From Deinococcus psychrotolerans (lineage in GTDB: Bacteria; Deinococcota; Deinococci; Deinococcales; Deinococcaceae): a stretch of DNA of 64,000 nt. Position numbers and translations under genes: made by a program. Below are positions 39,546 through 49,372 of this stretch, one piece after another. The notes below the pieces were generated by a model. That model had not been told where the DNA came from and searched no databases. It worked only from the letters and a program-made list of their open reading frames with translations. Where the stretch lies: assembly GCF_003860465.1 (NCBI RefSeq), contig NZ_CP034183.1, positions 1,194,501 through 1,258,500 of the forward strand, read 5' to 3'. The first letter of the stretch is position 1. Each line of letters starts with the position of its first letter.

Positions 39546-39580
39546 AAAAAACGCCCCCGCTCGATGAGAACGGGGACGCA
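39546..39580 (-). terminator. Intrinsic terminator after the 73-aa gene
   Basis: On the minus strand GCGTCCCCG pairs with CGGGGGCG across a loop, then six T follow. It lies just downstream of the 73-aa ORF and between convergent genes. Confidence 0.75.
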
Positions 39581-39602
39581 CACCGAAGTTGAGATTTGGT
39601 GC

Positions 39603-39824
39603 TTAGCCCTGCTTGCTGGAGGGAACGCTGCGGGCTTCTTCGAGATCTTTTTGCTTTTTGACGCCCTCGTGCTCGTTGTTGCGCGGCGCTTCAGCTTCAC
39701 GGTCATTGGCCGACTTGAACGAAGGCTTGTGACCGTCCGCAATTTCGTGGACTTCTTTTTCGTTGCGGTCGTACTGATCGGGCAAACTGGTGTGGCCCTT
39801 GTTCTTATCGTCTTTGTCAGGCAT
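39603..39824 (-). CDS. Small hydrophilic, probably disordered protein (73 aa)
   Basis: The protein starts MPDKDDKNKGHTSLPDQYDR and is almost wholly charged or polar (K, D, E, N, H), with no hydrophobic core, so it should be disordered. Similar hydrophilic proteins are often linked to desiccation tolerance, but no LEA or other motif is seen, so function is open. CAAACT lies 6 nt before the ATG and a terminator follows, so it appears to be a complete leaderless gene. Confidence 0.72.
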   Translation of the reverse strand: MPDKDDKNKGHTSLPDQYDRNEKEVHEIADGHKPSFKSANDREAEAPRNNEHEGVKKQKDLEEARSVPSSKQG

Positions 39825-39914
39825 AGCAGCAGTTTGAGGGACTGAGCGCGGAGTGGGCTGACACCACCCATAAGACCCCTTCAGAAATTAAAGTTTCTAT
39901 AAGTCCGCGCTGTT

Positions 39915-40475
<561 letters not shown>

Positions 40476-40543
40476 GTCCGGCAGTCTAGCGGGCAGGGAA
40501 GCGGGCGGCCCCGCCTCTCGCTGTCTGGGTTAAGCTGGGGGGC

Positions 40544-41332
40544 GTGCCGGCTCCATTTTCCCGTCCGTCCTCTCCCCTGCGCGTGGCCGTCATCAGCGAT
40601 GTTCACGGCAACGCTTTTGCTCTTGGGGCCGTACTTGACGACCTGCGAGACGCCGCCCCCGACGTCGTGTGCAACCTCGGTGATCAAGTCGAGGGGGCGG
40701 CCAATCCTGCTTTGGCGTATCAGTTGCAGGTCAAGCTCGGCGCAGTGGAAGTGCGCGGCAACAACGAAGAAAAGCTGTGGCCGAACGGACGGCGCAACCC
40801 GCTCAGCCAAAAATACGGCGCTTGGCTGGAGCAGCAACTGAGCCCTGAAGCGCTCGCCCGCCTCGCTGCCCTGCCGCTGACAGCGCGGGTCGAAGACGTG
40901 CTGGCCTGTCACGGCACGCCGACTTCAGCCTGGGACAGCTTGCTGTGGGTCTGGGAATCTACGAGCCAGGGCGGCTTTTACCGCAGCCGTGATCCCCGCG
41001 AACTTCGCCGGATGCTGGAACCGCTCTCGGCGGGCGTGGTGGTTTGCGGCCACACCCACCGGGCGGGCAGCACGCGGGTGGGCGACACGCTGGTGGTCAA
41101 TGCCGGCTCGGTTTCCGATCAGGTCGACGGCGATCCCCGCGCCCGCTGGACACTGCTGGAGCGGCGAAGCGGGCGCTGGACAGCCGACTTCCGCGCTGTC
41201 CCTTACGCTATCGCGGCGGCGACGCACTGGGCCGCTGAGCACAGCCCTTTCGGTAAGGGCCAAGCGGCGCTGCTGGAAAGCGGCGAGATGACCGTTCGCG
41301 GCGAAGCGGCACTGACGGCAGGCGGGCCGTAA
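40544..41332 (+). CDS. Calcineurin-like metallophosphoesterase
   Basis: A 262-aa two-metal phosphoesterase. The fold motifs are in order: ISDVHGNAFAL, CNLGDQVEG, VRGNNEEKLW, a histidine in ACHGTPTSAW, and VVCGHTHRAGS with NAGSVSDQ after it. This is the YfcE/DevT-like protein phosphatase or phosphodiesterase group; the substrate is unknown. GTG start with TAAGCT 7 nt upstream and no ribosome binding site. Divergent from dcd with 68 bases between. Confidence 0.88.
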   Translation: MPAPFSRPSSPLRVAVISDVHGNAFALGAVLDDLRDAAPDVVCNLGDQVEGAANPALAYQLQVKLGAVEVRGNNEEKLWPNGRRNPLSQKYGAWLEQQLSPEALARLAALPLTARVEDVLACHGTPTSAWDSLLWVWESTSQGGFYRSRDPRELRRMLEPLSAGVVVCGHTHRAGSTRVGDTLVVNAGSVSDQVDGDPRARWTLLERRSGRWTADFRAVPYAIAAATHWAAEHSPFGKGQAALLESGEMTVRGEAALTAGGP

Positions 41333-41341
41333 ACTAAGCAG

Positions 41342-42481
41342 ATGCCCAAGAAAACGGTGTTGATTGGTGCGCTCTGCGCCGCCGCGTTCACCAGCGCTGG
41401 ACTTGCACAGTCCGCTGCGCCCGCTTCTCCATGCGGCGGGAAAGCGGGCTTGCCGAGTTGGTTCGCGGCGGGGGTCTATCAAGGAACGCTCGGCGGCCAG
41501 CCGATCACGTTGCAACTCAAGCGGCCCGCTGAGAACAACGACGAAGTGGGCGCGTATTTTTATCAATCGCGTCAAATTGATCTGACGCTGCACGGCAGCC
41601 GCAGAGGCAAAGCCCTGATTCTGGCCGAGGAAGTCTGGAGCGGGCCGGAAAAGGGGCTGCAAACCAGCGGCTGCTTGGCGCTGACCCGTGTTGGCGACTC
41701 GCTGACGGGAACGTGGAAAAGTCCGGCGGGTAAGCGCCTCGCGGTCAGTCTCAAGCCGCTGAAGCTGGCCGCTGTGCCGCTCAAGCTCCTCGATACCGCG
41801 CAAGTCAGGAAACTGCGGGCCGAGCAGCCGCTGGATTTCCTTAAGCTCAACACGGCTTGGCCCAAACGGGCAGATGCAGAAGGCAGCGTCGAGGAACCGC
41901 TGACCGGCATCGTTTATCCGCGTGTGGCAGGCGCTTCGGCGGCGCTGGCCGGAGCGCTGCAAGACCGGCAACTGGCGGCGGCCCAGAGCGCTTTGGAGTG
42001 CCAAGCCCAACTCGGGGACAGCGCAGGCAAGGGCGACGGCTTCACGCTGGAAGCGCAAGTGACCCGCCTGACGCCCAAGCTGGTCAGCCTCCACGAGAGC
42101 GCTGCCTACTACTGCGGCGGCGCACACCCCGACAATTTCGATGAGGGCGTGATCCTCAGCCGCGTCAGCGGGCAAAGCGTCAAGGTAACGGCGCTGTGGC
42201 CGGGGCTGAGTGGGGCCAAGCAACTGGCGCTGTATTTGGCGGCCTACCCCAGCGACGGCGGCGATCCCGAGTGCTCCAGCCTCATTCAGTCGTCCGCCGA
42301 GCCGTCCAGCAGTGATCCCCAGTTCGCGGCTTGGCTGACGCCTAAAGGTCTGAGTGTGGTGCCTACCTTTTTGCCGCATGTCGCCGCCGCCTGTGCCGAA
42401 ACGGTCACGCTGGGCTACGGCCAACTGCGCCCACTCGCCGAGGAGAAAGGAAGGTATTTCAGCGACCTCTACCCCCGCTGA
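41342..42481 (+). CDS. Secreted protein of unknown function with RsiV/DUF3298-like C-terminus
   Basis: A 379-aa protein with a signal peptide MPKKTVLIGALCAAAFTSAG ending LAQ. The C-terminal half contains LVSLHESAAYYCGGAHPDNF and AYPSDGGDPECSS, resembling the DUF3298/RsiV-like domain (lysozyme-inhibitor or anti-sigma relatives), but the match is by motif shape only. Six cysteines probably form disulfides. TAAACT lies 6 nt before the ATG. Confidence 0.7.
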   Translation: MPKKTVLIGALCAAAFTSAGLAQSAAPASPCGGKAGLPSWFAAGVYQGTLGGQPITLQLKRPAENNDEVGAYFYQSRQIDLTLHGSRRGKALILAEEVWSGPEKGLQTSGCLALTRVGDSLTGTWKSPAGKRLAVSLKPLKLAAVPLKLLDTAQVRKLRAEQPLDFLKLNTAWPKRADAEGSVEEPLTGIVYPRVAGASAALAGALQDRQLAAAQSALECQAQLGDSAGKGDGFTLEAQVTRLTPKLVSLHESAAYYCGGAHPDNFDEGVILSRVSGQSVKVTALWPGLSGAKQLALYLAAYPSDGGDPECSSLIQSSAEPSSSDPQFAAWLTPKGLSVVPTFLPHVAAACAETVTLGYGQLRPLAEEKGRYFSDLYPR

Positions 42482-42543
42482 ACTCTCCCCAGCGGTTTAG
42501 AACCTGCTCACACTCAGCGCATCACCGCGCACGACCATAGGGC

Positions 42544-43491
42544 ATGGAACAACGTCAACTCGGTATCGGCGGCCCGAAAGTCTCTTCCGTCGGCCTCGGC
42601 TGCAACAACTTCGGCGGGCGACTCGATCAAAATGCGACCAACGCGGTGGTCAGTGCAGCACTCTCACAGGGCATCACTTTGTTTGACACCGCCGACGTGT
42701 ACGGCAATCAGGGCGGCTCGGAAGAAATGCTGGGCAAGGCGCTGGGCAAAGAGCGCGGGGCCATTATATTGGCCAGCAAATTTGGGCACGATATGGGAGC
42801 AGACGGCAAGGGAGCCGATCCCGCTTACATCCGCAGAGCGCTGGACGCCAGCCTCAAGCGCCTCGGCACCGATTACTTGGATTTGTACCAGCTTCACACC
42901 CCCGACCCGCTCACGCCGCTGGCCGACACCCTCGGCACGCTCGACGAACTCGTCAAGGAAGGCAAGGTGCGAGCGGTGGGTTGCTCCAATCTTCCGGCGG
43001 CGCAGGTATACGAAGCCGCCCAAATCGCCAAGGCAAAGCAGCAGACGGCGTTCATCTGCGCTCAGGACGAATACAGCTTGCTGGTGCGCGGCATTGAGCA
43101 CGACCTGATTCCAGCGCTGACGGATTTGGAGATGGGCCTGCTGCCGTATTTTCCGCTGGCCAGTGGCCTGTTGACCGGCAAATATCAGCCGGGTATCTTG
43201 CCTGCCGGGACGCGCTTTGCGTCCTCAAAAGGGGCACAAGACCGCTACATGACGCCGGAAAACTGGGCCAAGGTGCAGGCGCTACAGGCCTTTGCCACCG
43301 CCAGAGACCACACGCTGCTGGAATTGGCCTTCAGTTGGCTGGCCGCTCAGCCGGTGGTCAGTAGCGTCATCGCCGGAGCCACCCGCCCGGAGCAGATCGA
43401 GCAGAACGTGGCGGCGGCAGATTGGCAACTGAGCGCCGAAGATTTGAGCGAGATTGACCGAATCACCGCAGGGGAAGTCGCGGCAGCTTAG
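42544..43491 (+). CDS. Aldo/keto reductase
   Basis: A 315-aa NADPH-dependent carbonyl reductase with the TIM-barrel AKR fold. Catalytic D-Y-K-H are visible in FDTADVYGNQGGSE (D and Y), ASKFGHD (K) and LYQLHTPDPLTP (H). The cofactor region VVSSVIAGATRPEQIEQNV near the C-terminus is intact. Substrate unknown; the family handles sugar aldehydes and methylglyoxal. The ATG at 42544 has CATAGG just upstream and no clear ribosome binding site. It converges with ade across a large inverted repeat. Confidence 0.9.
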   Translation: MEQRQLGIGGPKVSSVGLGCNNFGGRLDQNATNAVVSAALSQGITLFDTADVYGNQGGSEEMLGKALGKERGAIILASKFGHDMGADGKGADPAYIRRALDASLKRLGTDYLDLYQLHTPDPLTPLADTLGTLDELVKEGKVRAVGCSNLPAAQVYEAAQIAKAKQQTAFICAQDEYSLLVRGIEHDLIPALTDLEMGLLPYFPLASGLLTGKYQPGILPAGTRFASSKGAQDRYMTPENWAKVQALQAFATARDHTLLELAFSWLAAQPVVSSVIAGATRPEQIEQNVAAADWQLSAEDLSEIDRITAGEVAAA

Positions 43492-43547
43492 GGGATTGGT
43501 CAAAAAAGAAGCTTCCTTCCGACCGACCAATAGTAGTGAAGGGTTTG

Positions 43548-43594
43548 GAGGGATGGACGGCTGAGCAAAAAGTATACTCAGCCGTCCATCCCTC
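43548..43594. terminator. Perfect 18-bp inverted repeat between convergent genes, probable bidirectional terminator
   Basis: GAGGGATGGACGGCTGAG at 43548-43565 and its exact reverse complement at 43577-43594 are separated by an 11-nt loop containing GTATA. A second, outer pair GTAGTG/CACTAC flanks it. It lies between the stops of the aldo/keto reductase (43491) and ade (43611) genes. No T-run follows on either strand, so termination would be atypical. Confidence 0.55.
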
Positions 43595-43610
43595 TAAGTG
43601 CCCTCTAACA

Positions 43611-45287
43611 CTACACCAGCTTCCACGCCCGCACGTCCAGCAAGCCGCGCGGCGTCAGCTTGAGATCGGGAATGACGCTGAGGCCCAGAAAGCTGAGGGT
43701 GGTCAGGGCTTCGGGGAGCGGGCAGCCGCGCTGGTGCAACGCCAATTGGATGGCGCGAACACGGGCGGCGACTTCGGCGGGCGGCCAGTCGCTCATCAGG
43801 CCGCCGTAAGGCAGCGGCAAGCTCACCACCACTTGCCCGCCGTCCACGACCACCACACCGCCGCCGAGCCGCTGAACTTCCAGCCCTGCCGCTCTGATAT
43901 CAGCGTCGCCACCTGGCCCCAAAGCTCCGGCGATGACCAGATGGTGCGCGTCGTGCAGCACGCTGAGGGCCACCGCGCCCCGCTGAAGCCCGATGCCGCT
44001 GGTTAGGGCGGCGCTCACCAAACCGCGCCCGTAGCGGTCGGCCACCACTAACTTGGTGTCGCCGCTGCCAACAGGCGCGATGTATGTTTCAATTTGGTCA
44101 GGCCGCACGCCAATCACGGGCCAGTGGGCAGGCACGCTGAGATCGGCCTCAGCCAGCCCCGCCGCGTCAACGCCGCCGCCCAGCAACGCGGGGGTAGTCA
44201 CGGGCGCGTCCAAACTGGCGAGCGGCTGCCCGCCCAGCCAGCACTCGGCCACCTTGAAATCTTGGAGATCCTCAAACAGCACCAGATCAGCGCGGAAGCC
44301 TGCCGCCACCACGCCGACATCCATCAAGTTCCAGTACTCGGCGGCGTTGCAAGTCGCCAAGCTCAGCGCATAGAGGGGATCGATGCCGGAGGCGACCAAG
44401 CGGCGCAGCTGATTGTCCAAGTGGCCCTTTTCAAGGAGCCAGTCAGCGCTGATGTCGTCGCTGACCAGCAGGGCGCGGCGGGGTTGGCTGCGCAGCACGG
44501 GAATCAGAGCCTCCAAATTGCGGGCGGCGGAGCCTTCGCGCACCATCAACCACAGCCCGGCCCGTACCCGCTCGCGTGCCTCGGCCTCAGTGGTCGCTTC
44601 GTGGTCGGAGTGAATGCCCGCCGCCGCATAGGCTTGCAGGGCGTCACCCGACAGGCCCGCCGCGTGGCCGTCGATACGCCCACCCCGCGCCGCTTGCAAG
44701 GTGGCCCACACTTCGGGGGCAGCGCTCAGGACGCCCGGATAATTCATCATCTCGGCGAGGCCCAGCACGCCCGGCACTGCTAAGCCGCGTGCGATGTCGG
44801 CGGCCCCAAGCTGAGTGCCGCCCTCTTCAAATGAACTGGCAGGCACGCACGAGGGCTGCGAGCCCCACACCCTCAGCCCACTTTTCTCGCCCGCTTCCAG
44901 TATCCAGCGCAGGCCCACTTCACCCAGCACATTGACAATTTCGTGCGGCTCAGCCACGACTCCGGTGGTGCCGCGTGGCCGCACGGCGCGGGCAAAGCTG
45001 GCAGGTGTCAACATGCTCGATTCGATGTGAATGTGGCCGTCAATCAAGCCCGGCGCGAGGTATTTTCCACCCGCGTCCACAAGTTCTGGAGCCTGATAAT
45101 CGGGGCCGATGGCGGCGACGTAACCGCCCGCAATCGCCACGTCGCCGCTGAGCAGTTCGCGGGTTGTCACACTAACGATCTGGGCGTTCCGGATCACCAA
45201 GTCGGCGGGTTCTTGGCGCAGCGCGACGCGCACGAGGCGCTGACGCAGAGTGGTTTCAGGGCTTGGGCTCAGGCTGGGGTCGGGCAT
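43611..45287 (-). CDS. ade: Adenine deaminase
   Basis: Amidohydrolase converting adenine to hypoxanthine for purine salvage. The 558-aa protein has the metal motif LIDGHIHIESSMLTPASFAR near residue 75, then VAEPHEIVNVLG, DGHAAGLSGDALQAYAAAG and HSDHEATT, and the C-terminal HDAHHLVIAG, all signatures of the Ade family (not the eukaryotic ADA type). TACAGT lies 5 nt before the ATG at 45287, so a leaderless start is chosen over the ATG 23 codons upstream. Confidence 0.93.
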   Translation of the reverse strand: MPDPSLSPSPETTLRQRLVRVALRQEPADLVIRNAQIVSVTTRELLSGDVAIAGGYVAAIGPDYQAPELVDAGGKYLAPGLIDGHIHIESSMLTPASFARAVRPRGTTGVVAEPHEIVNVLGEVGLRWILEAGEKSGLRVWGSQPSCVPASSFEEGGTQLGAADIARGLAVPGVLGLAEMMNYPGVLSAAPEVWATLQAARGGRIDGHAAGLSGDALQAYAAAGIHSDHEATTEAEARERVRAGLWLMVREGSAARNLEALIPVLRSQPRRALLVSDDISADWLLEKGHLDNQLRRLVASGIDPLYALSLATCNAAEYWNLMDVGVVAAGFRADLVLFEDLQDFKVAECWLGGQPLASLDAPVTTPALLGGGVDAAGLAEADLSVPAHWPVIGVRPDQIETYIAPVGSGDTKLVVADRYGRGLVSAALTSGIGLQRGAVALSVLHDAHHLVIAGALGPGGDADIRAAGLEVQRLGGGVVVVDGGQVVVSLPLPYGGLMSDWPPAEVAARVRAIQLALHQRGCPLPEALTTLSFLGLSVIPDLKLTPRGLLDVRAWKLV

Positions 45288-45697
45288 GGCCCACTGTAAT
45301 GCAGTTGAGTGGAGATGAGGAGGCTTGGAGGCTTTCGCTCTTGGCTTTTTCCCCACCCCCCAGCCCCCGCCCCAATGGGGCGAGGGAGCTAGTCGCTGCG
45401 CTCGGCATGGAGCTTCCAGCGTTCTGACAGGCCGCGTGCGCCAACTCTCCAGACTGTCGGGCGGTTAAGTCATGGGCGCTGTGCACAAGACCTGCCCATA
45501 ATGGGCGAGTGGGAAAGCGGTATTCGGGTCAGGTTTTTTGTCCCTCCCCCTTGACTGATACAGGTCACAGCGAAGGGAAAGGTTGGGATGGAGTGAGTTG
45601 AAGCGGCATCCCAGCATTACTTTTCCATTACAGCGTCCAAAACTTTTTCAAGTCTTACTTACAGAAAAACTAAGTTAAGCGCCCTACTCAGCCGCCG
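45288..45697. other. Intergenic region of 410 bases holding a dispersed repeat
   Basis: The part 45389-45525 is one copy of a repeat also found at 51369. GCCCC/GGGGC hairpin at 45368-45382 precedes it. The rest, from about 45540, is AT-richer and holds no gene that I can support. Confidence 0.6.
45389..45525. repeat. Dispersed intergenic repeat, copy A
   Basis: Shared with copy B: GCGCTCGGCATGGA then CTTCC, a stretch ending TCCAGACTGTCGGGCG (TCCAGACCGTCGGGCG in B), and AAGACCTGCCCATAATGGGC (AAGACCTGTCCATAATGGGT in B), ending GCGGTATT in both. Copies are diverged, roughly three quarters identical by eye in the aligned parts. Contains the palindrome GCCCATAATGGGC. Orientation of both copies is the same on the plus strand. 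Confidence 0.8.
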
Positions 45698-46867
45698 TCA
45701 AGCAAAACTCTGCTTGGGCGGCTCCGGCAGTTTATAGGCCAAGTAAACGCTGGGCAGCAGCAGCAGTATGGAGACCAGCGCGGCGGTCGTCGGCGTGGTG
45801 GCGTCGGCTAAGAACCCCACCAAAAAGATCAGCAGGCCCGCCACGCCCCACGAAAAGCCCATCATGATGCTGCTGGCTACGGCCACGTGCTCCGGCGCGT
45901 ATTCCTGCGCGGTGACGATGCCCACTGGAACGCTGGAATTGACCGCAGCGCCCACCAAAAAGGTCAGGGGGTAAAACCACCACTGGCCGGGGTTGGAGTA
46001 AATCAGGATGGCGAACAGCGGCAAAGTTGCCAAAATCGCGGACTTGAGCACCGGCACCCGCCCGATCTGGTCGGAAATACGCCCACCCACGATGCCGCCC
46101 ACCGCTGAGGCCACCGCAAAAATCGCCAGTGTGATGGCCACTTCGCGCAGGCCGTAGCCGCGTGCCACCAAAATAAACGGCAACATGGCGTTGTAACCGA
46201 TGCTGGCAAAGCTCCGCAGCACCGCCATGCCCCACAGCGTCACCATCGGGCCTTTGAAAATGCCGAGGTAGGCTTTGACGGTCAGCCGCTTGGCGGTCGG
46301 ACGATAGTCCGGCGTAATGGCGTAACTGACAGCGCCAATCACCAGCCCGATCAAACCGAACCAGTGCAGGTTCGCCAGGCCCACGCTGGCAAACACTGGG
46401 CCCAGCGCCATGCCCGCCGTGCCGCCCGCGCTAAACAAGCTGGCCCACAAACCCCGCTTGGCCTGGGGACTGGAACGCGCCACATAAGCCGCGCCCGCCG
46501 GATGAAAAAAGCCGCTGCCCAAACCCGCGACGGCCACCAGCAGCACCAACATCCCGAACCAGGGCATGAAGCCGATCAGGGTCAGGCCCAGTCCGGTAAA
46601 GACTGGCCCGAAAGCGGCCATCGCGCGGCTGCCGAGCCGCTCGCCGATGACCCCCAGGAGCGGCTGCAACACGCTGCTGGTCAGCGAAAAAATGCTGGAA
46701 AGCAGCGTGATCGCCGCGATGCTCACCCCAAATTTGGTCTGCAATTCCGGCCCCAGCGGGGTAAGAATGGCTCCGTAAGCGTCGTTGATGAGGTGGCCCA
46801 GCGTCACTGCCGTCGCAATCGCCGCGCCACCTTGAAAAGTGCGTACCGTCACCGTTCCCGTACTCAT
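45698..46867 (-). CDS. fsr: MFS exporter, fosmidomycin-resistance type
   Basis: A 389-aa major facilitator with twelve helices. The sequence GHLINDAYGAILTPLGPELQ, then GVIGERLGSRAM, and GLGSGFFHPAGAAYVARSS are the hallmark of the Fsr/fosmidomycin-resistance subgroup. Fosmidomycin blocks isoprenoid synthesis; whether this is the real substrate is unknown. GAGGT precedes the ATG at 46867; an earlier in-frame ATG (10 codons) is inside that box region. Symbol by family only. Confidence 0.85.
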   Translation of the reverse strand: MSTGTVTVRTFQGGAAIATAVTLGHLINDAYGAILTPLGPELQTKFGVSIAAITLLSSIFSLTSSVLQPLLGVIGERLGSRAMAAFGPVFTGLGLTLIGFMPWFGMLVLLVAVAGLGSGFFHPAGAAYVARSSPQAKRGLWASLFSAGGTAGMALGPVFASVGLANLHWFGLIGLVIGAVSYAITPDYRPTAKRLTVKAYLGIFKGPMVTLWGMAVLRSFASIGYNAMLPFILVARGYGLREVAITLAIFAVASAVGGIVGGRISDQIGRVPVLKSAILATLPLFAILIYSNPGQWWFYPLTFLVGAAVNSSVPVGIVTAQEYAPEHVAVASSIMMGFSWGVAGLLIFLVGFLADATTPTTAALVSILLLLPSVYLAYKLPEPPKQSFA

Positions 46868-46994
46868 GCTGACCTCACCCGTGTTCGCTGCTTTCAAGTC
46901 TAAGAACTTTCAGCTTTAAGCTAACACGCTCAGGGTTGGGCGGCAGTAAGCCAAATGTATTAGCGGCGTGTTCGCCGGACGGCCAGTCACACCA

Positions 46995-47108
46995 CTATTT
47001 TTTGCTGCCCAGCCGCCACAACACGCGCACCACCAAGCCGAAGAGAATCAGCGTGGGCACGACGACAACGATGAGCAGAATAATTTCCGGCCAACCCAGA
47101 TTGGGCAC
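46995..47108 (-). CDS. Small single-helix membrane protein (37 aa)
   Basis: From GTG the peptide reads [20 protein letters not shown], continuing [17 protein letters not shown]. It is one hydrophobic helix with a short N-terminus and basic C-terminus. The start lies 3 bases past the metG stop, so the two are translationally coupled. The N-terminus recalls TatA-type helices (MPNxGxxE...) but without the amphipathic second helix. Missed by gene callers because of length; support is the coupling, the clean transmembrane pattern and the stop. Confidence 0.55.
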   Translation of the reverse strand: MPNLGWPEIILLIVVVVPTLILFGLVVRVLWRLGSKK

Positions 47109-47111
47109 GGT

Positions 47112-49169
47112 TCAGCGCACCCGCGTGCCGCTCGGCAAGTCCAGCCCCGTGCCCAGCAAATCCAAATTGCCCTCGGCGTCCTCGGCGGCCAAGATCATGC
47201 CCTGCGACTGAATGCCGCGCAGCTTAGCGGGCTTCAGATTGGCGACCAGCACCACTTTGCGGCCCACCAAGTCTTCCGGCGCAAACCACTGGCGAATGCC
47301 GCTCACCACCGTGCGCTCCTCCGAGGTTCCATCGGCATGGCCCATCTTGACCGTCAGTTTGAGCAGCTTGTCTGCCTTGGCCACCGCTTCGGCGGCAATG
47401 ACTTCCACGATACGCAGATCGATTTTGGCGAAGTCGTCAATACTGATCAGGTGGTCGGTTTCGGTCTGGGGTTCGGGCGCGGGCGCAGCCTCGGCGGGTT
47501 TGGCGGGCGTTTCTTGGGCAGGAGCTTGTACAGTCATGGTTTTGCCTTTCTTCTCTTGGGTCGGCTGAGGTTGGGCGGCGGGCGCAGCGTCGGCTCCACC
47601 TTCTTTGAGCTGTTCCGGCTTCGGAAACAACACCGGCCCGCCCAACACCCGCGTTCCTCCGGCGATCAACCCCCAGGCGGGCGTCAGAGGGTAGCTTTGC
47701 CCGCCGAGGCCGAGTTGCTCCCGCAGAGCGCGGGATTTACTGGGAATGGCGGCTTCTAGGGCCACGCTCGCCACCCGCAATCCCTCGGCGGCGGTGTACA
47801 GCACAGTGTCGAGTTTGGCCGCGTCGTCAGGATTTTTGGCCAGCGCCCACGGCGCACTCTCGGCAATGTAGCGGTTGAGATCGCGCACGAATTCCATCGC
47901 CGCTTCCAGCGCCATATTCACCTTGAGATCGCGCACCAGCACCATAATCCGGTCAGGCAAAGCCAGTGCCGCCGCCCGGATGCCTTCCTCGCGCACGCCC
48001 AGCGGCCCAGACGCCGGCAAAATGCCGTCCCGGTACTTTTGAATCATGCTGACGGTGCGCGAGAGCAAATTCCCCAAGTCGTTGGCGAGGTCGGCGTTCT
48101 GGCGGTTGATCAAAATGCCCGCGCCGTAAGGGCTGTCGGCGCTGAGGGTCGCCTCGCGCAGCAGGGTGTAGCGCACCGCGTCCACCCCGTAGGTTTCGAT
48201 CAGTTCCACCGGATCGATGGCATTGCCCAGCGACTTGCCCATCTTGCGCCCGTCCTCAGCCAGAATGTGCGCGTGAACGACTAATTTTTGGTAAGGGGCC
48301 ACGCCCGCCGCCTTCAGCATGGTGGGCCAGAAAATCGCGTGCGGCTTGAGAATGTCTTTGCCCACCACGTGCCAGGCGTAGTCAAACCATTCGGGATGGC
48401 CCTTGCTGCTCGGCGCGGAGAGGTAGTTGAGCAGCGCGTCAAACCAGACGTAAGTGACGTGATCGGCGTCCCAGGGCAGCTCGATGCCCCACGGCACCCG
48501 GCTCTTGGGCCTGGAGATGCTGAGCGGCCCAATCGGTTCGCGCAGCATCTCAATGACTTCATTGCGGTAACCCACCGGCTGAATGAACTCGGGGTGGGTC
48601 TGGATATGGTCGAGCAGCCACGCCTGATACTTCTCCATGTTGAAAAAGTAATTGGCCTCGCGGCGCAGTTCCGGTGGGTCTTTGTCGCCGGGAAAACGCT
48701 TGACGCCGTCTGCTCCCGGCACCAGTTCCTTGTCGGTCACGTAGCGCTCGGCTCCCACCGAGTACAGGCCCTCGTATTCGGCAAAGTAGATGTCACCCGC
48801 TTCATAGACGCGCTGCAAGACGCCCTGCACATACTTCTTGTGCCGAGACTCGGTGGTGCGGATAAAGTCGTCGTAGCTGATATTGAGCCGATCCCATAGG
48901 CCCTTGAAAGCCCGCTGAGCGAGGTCGTCCACAAAGCTCTGCGGGGTGCGTCCGGCTTTGGCAGCGGCTTTGCTGATCTTTTCGCCGTGTTCATCAGTGC
49001 CGGTCACAAAATACACGTCGTAGCCGGCGAGGCGGTGATAGCGGGCAATCGCGTCGGTCAGGATTTTTTCGTAGACGTGGCCGATGTGCGGCGCTCCGTT
49101 GGCGTAGTCAATAGCGGTGGTGATGTAGAAGGGCTGTTTGGCGCTGGGGTCTTTAGGGGTGTCGGACAT
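47112..49169 (-). CDS. metG: Methionyl-tRNA synthetase with C-terminal tRNA-binding domain
   Basis: Charges tRNA-Met. The 685-aa protein has the HIGH motif in [17 protein letters not shown], an editing-type [10 protein letters not shown], the tryptophan-rich [15 protein letters not shown] and KMSKS as [14 protein letters not shown]. After a linker rich in Glu, Pro and Ala, the C-terminal 110 residues are an EMAP-II/Trbp111 tRNA-binding domain ([18 protein letters not shown], then [17 protein letters not shown]). No zinc-knuckle cysteines are visible in the catalytic part. AAGGAG precedes the ATG. Upstream lie a strong terminator and a possible Met-containing leader peptide. Confidence 0.95.
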   Translation of the reverse strand: MSDTPKDPSAKQPFYITTAIDYANGAPHIGHVYEKILTDAIARYHRLAGYDVYFVTGTDEHGEKISKAAAKAGRTPQSFVDDLAQRAFKGLWDRLNISYDDFIRTTESRHKKYVQGVLQRVYEAGDIYFAEYEGLYSVGAERYVTDKELVPGADGVKRFPGDKDPPELRREANYFFNMEKYQAWLLDHIQTHPEFIQPVGYRNEVIEMLREPIGPLSISRPKSRVPWGIELPWDADHVTYVWFDALLNYLSAPSSKGHPEWFDYAWHVVGKDILKPHAIFWPTMLKAAGVAPYQKLVVHAHILAEDGRKMGKSLGNAIDPVELIETYGVDAVRYTLLREATLSADSPYGAGILINRQNADLANDLGNLLSRTVSMIQKYRDGILPASGPLGVREEGIRAAALALPDRIMVLVRDLKVNMALEAAMEFVRDLNRYIAESAPWALAKNPDDAAKLDTVLYTAAEGLRVASVALEAAIPSKSRALREQLGLGGQSYPLTPAWGLIAGGTRVLGGPVLFPKPEQLKEGGADAAPAAQPQPTQEKKGKTMTVQAPAQETPAKPAEAAPAPEPQTETDHLISIDDFAKIDLRIVEVIAAEAVAKADKLLKLTVKMGHADGTSEERTVVSGIRQWFAPEDLVGRKVVLVANLKPAKLRGIQSQGMILAAEDAEGNLDLLGTGLDLPSGTRVR

Positions 49170-49253
49170 GGGAAAGGCTCCTTAATCGCCGCCGACTTGA
49201 GGGTACAGTCTTGAATACACAGTCGGGGCGCAACTTCAACAGAATAGCTTGTA

Positions 49254-49305
49254 GACGAAAATAAAAAGCGGGGCCTTTTCCAACCTTCTCGGAAAAAGCC
49301 CCGCT
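49254..49305 (-). terminator. Strong terminator upstream of metG (possible attenuator)
   Basis: On the minus strand AGCGGGGC-T-TTTTCC (49305-49291) pairs with GGAAAAG-GCCCCGCT (49281-49267), 14 pairs with one mismatch, then TTTTTATTTT. It ends about 85 bases before the metG ATG and follows the gene at 49407 by about 100 bases. It may simply end that gene, or attenuate metG. Confidence 0.85.
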
Positions 49306-49324
49306 CGCATTGCCCCTTCGGCAG

Positions 49325-49372
49325 CTAGCGCGGGGGCATTCGCATCAGTTGTACGTCGCGGCGGCGGATCAT
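49325..49372 (-). CDS. Possible Met-containing leader peptide of metG
   Basis: A 15-codon ORF, MIRRRDVQLMRMPPR then TAG. TAAATT lies 6 nt before the ATG (49384-49379) with no ribosome binding site, the layout of leaderless genes here. Met codons are 1, 10 and 12. The last codons contain CCCCGC, complementary to GCGGGG in the terminator 5' arm, so translation to the stop could favour termination. Weaker than the aroG case: only two internal Met codons, Arg is as frequent, and stall geometry is less favourable. Confidence 0.4.
   Translation of the reverse strand: MIRRRDVQLMRMPPR

Noticed and set aside
43548..43594. Inverted repeat as ends of an insertion sequence
   Set aside because: The arms are only 11 bases apart with no transposase or target duplication, so it is not an element as it stands.
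45256..45486. Minus-strand ORF through repeat copy A
   Set aside because: The frame owes its length to the high-GC repeat; copy B does not keep the same protein, so it is not a gene.
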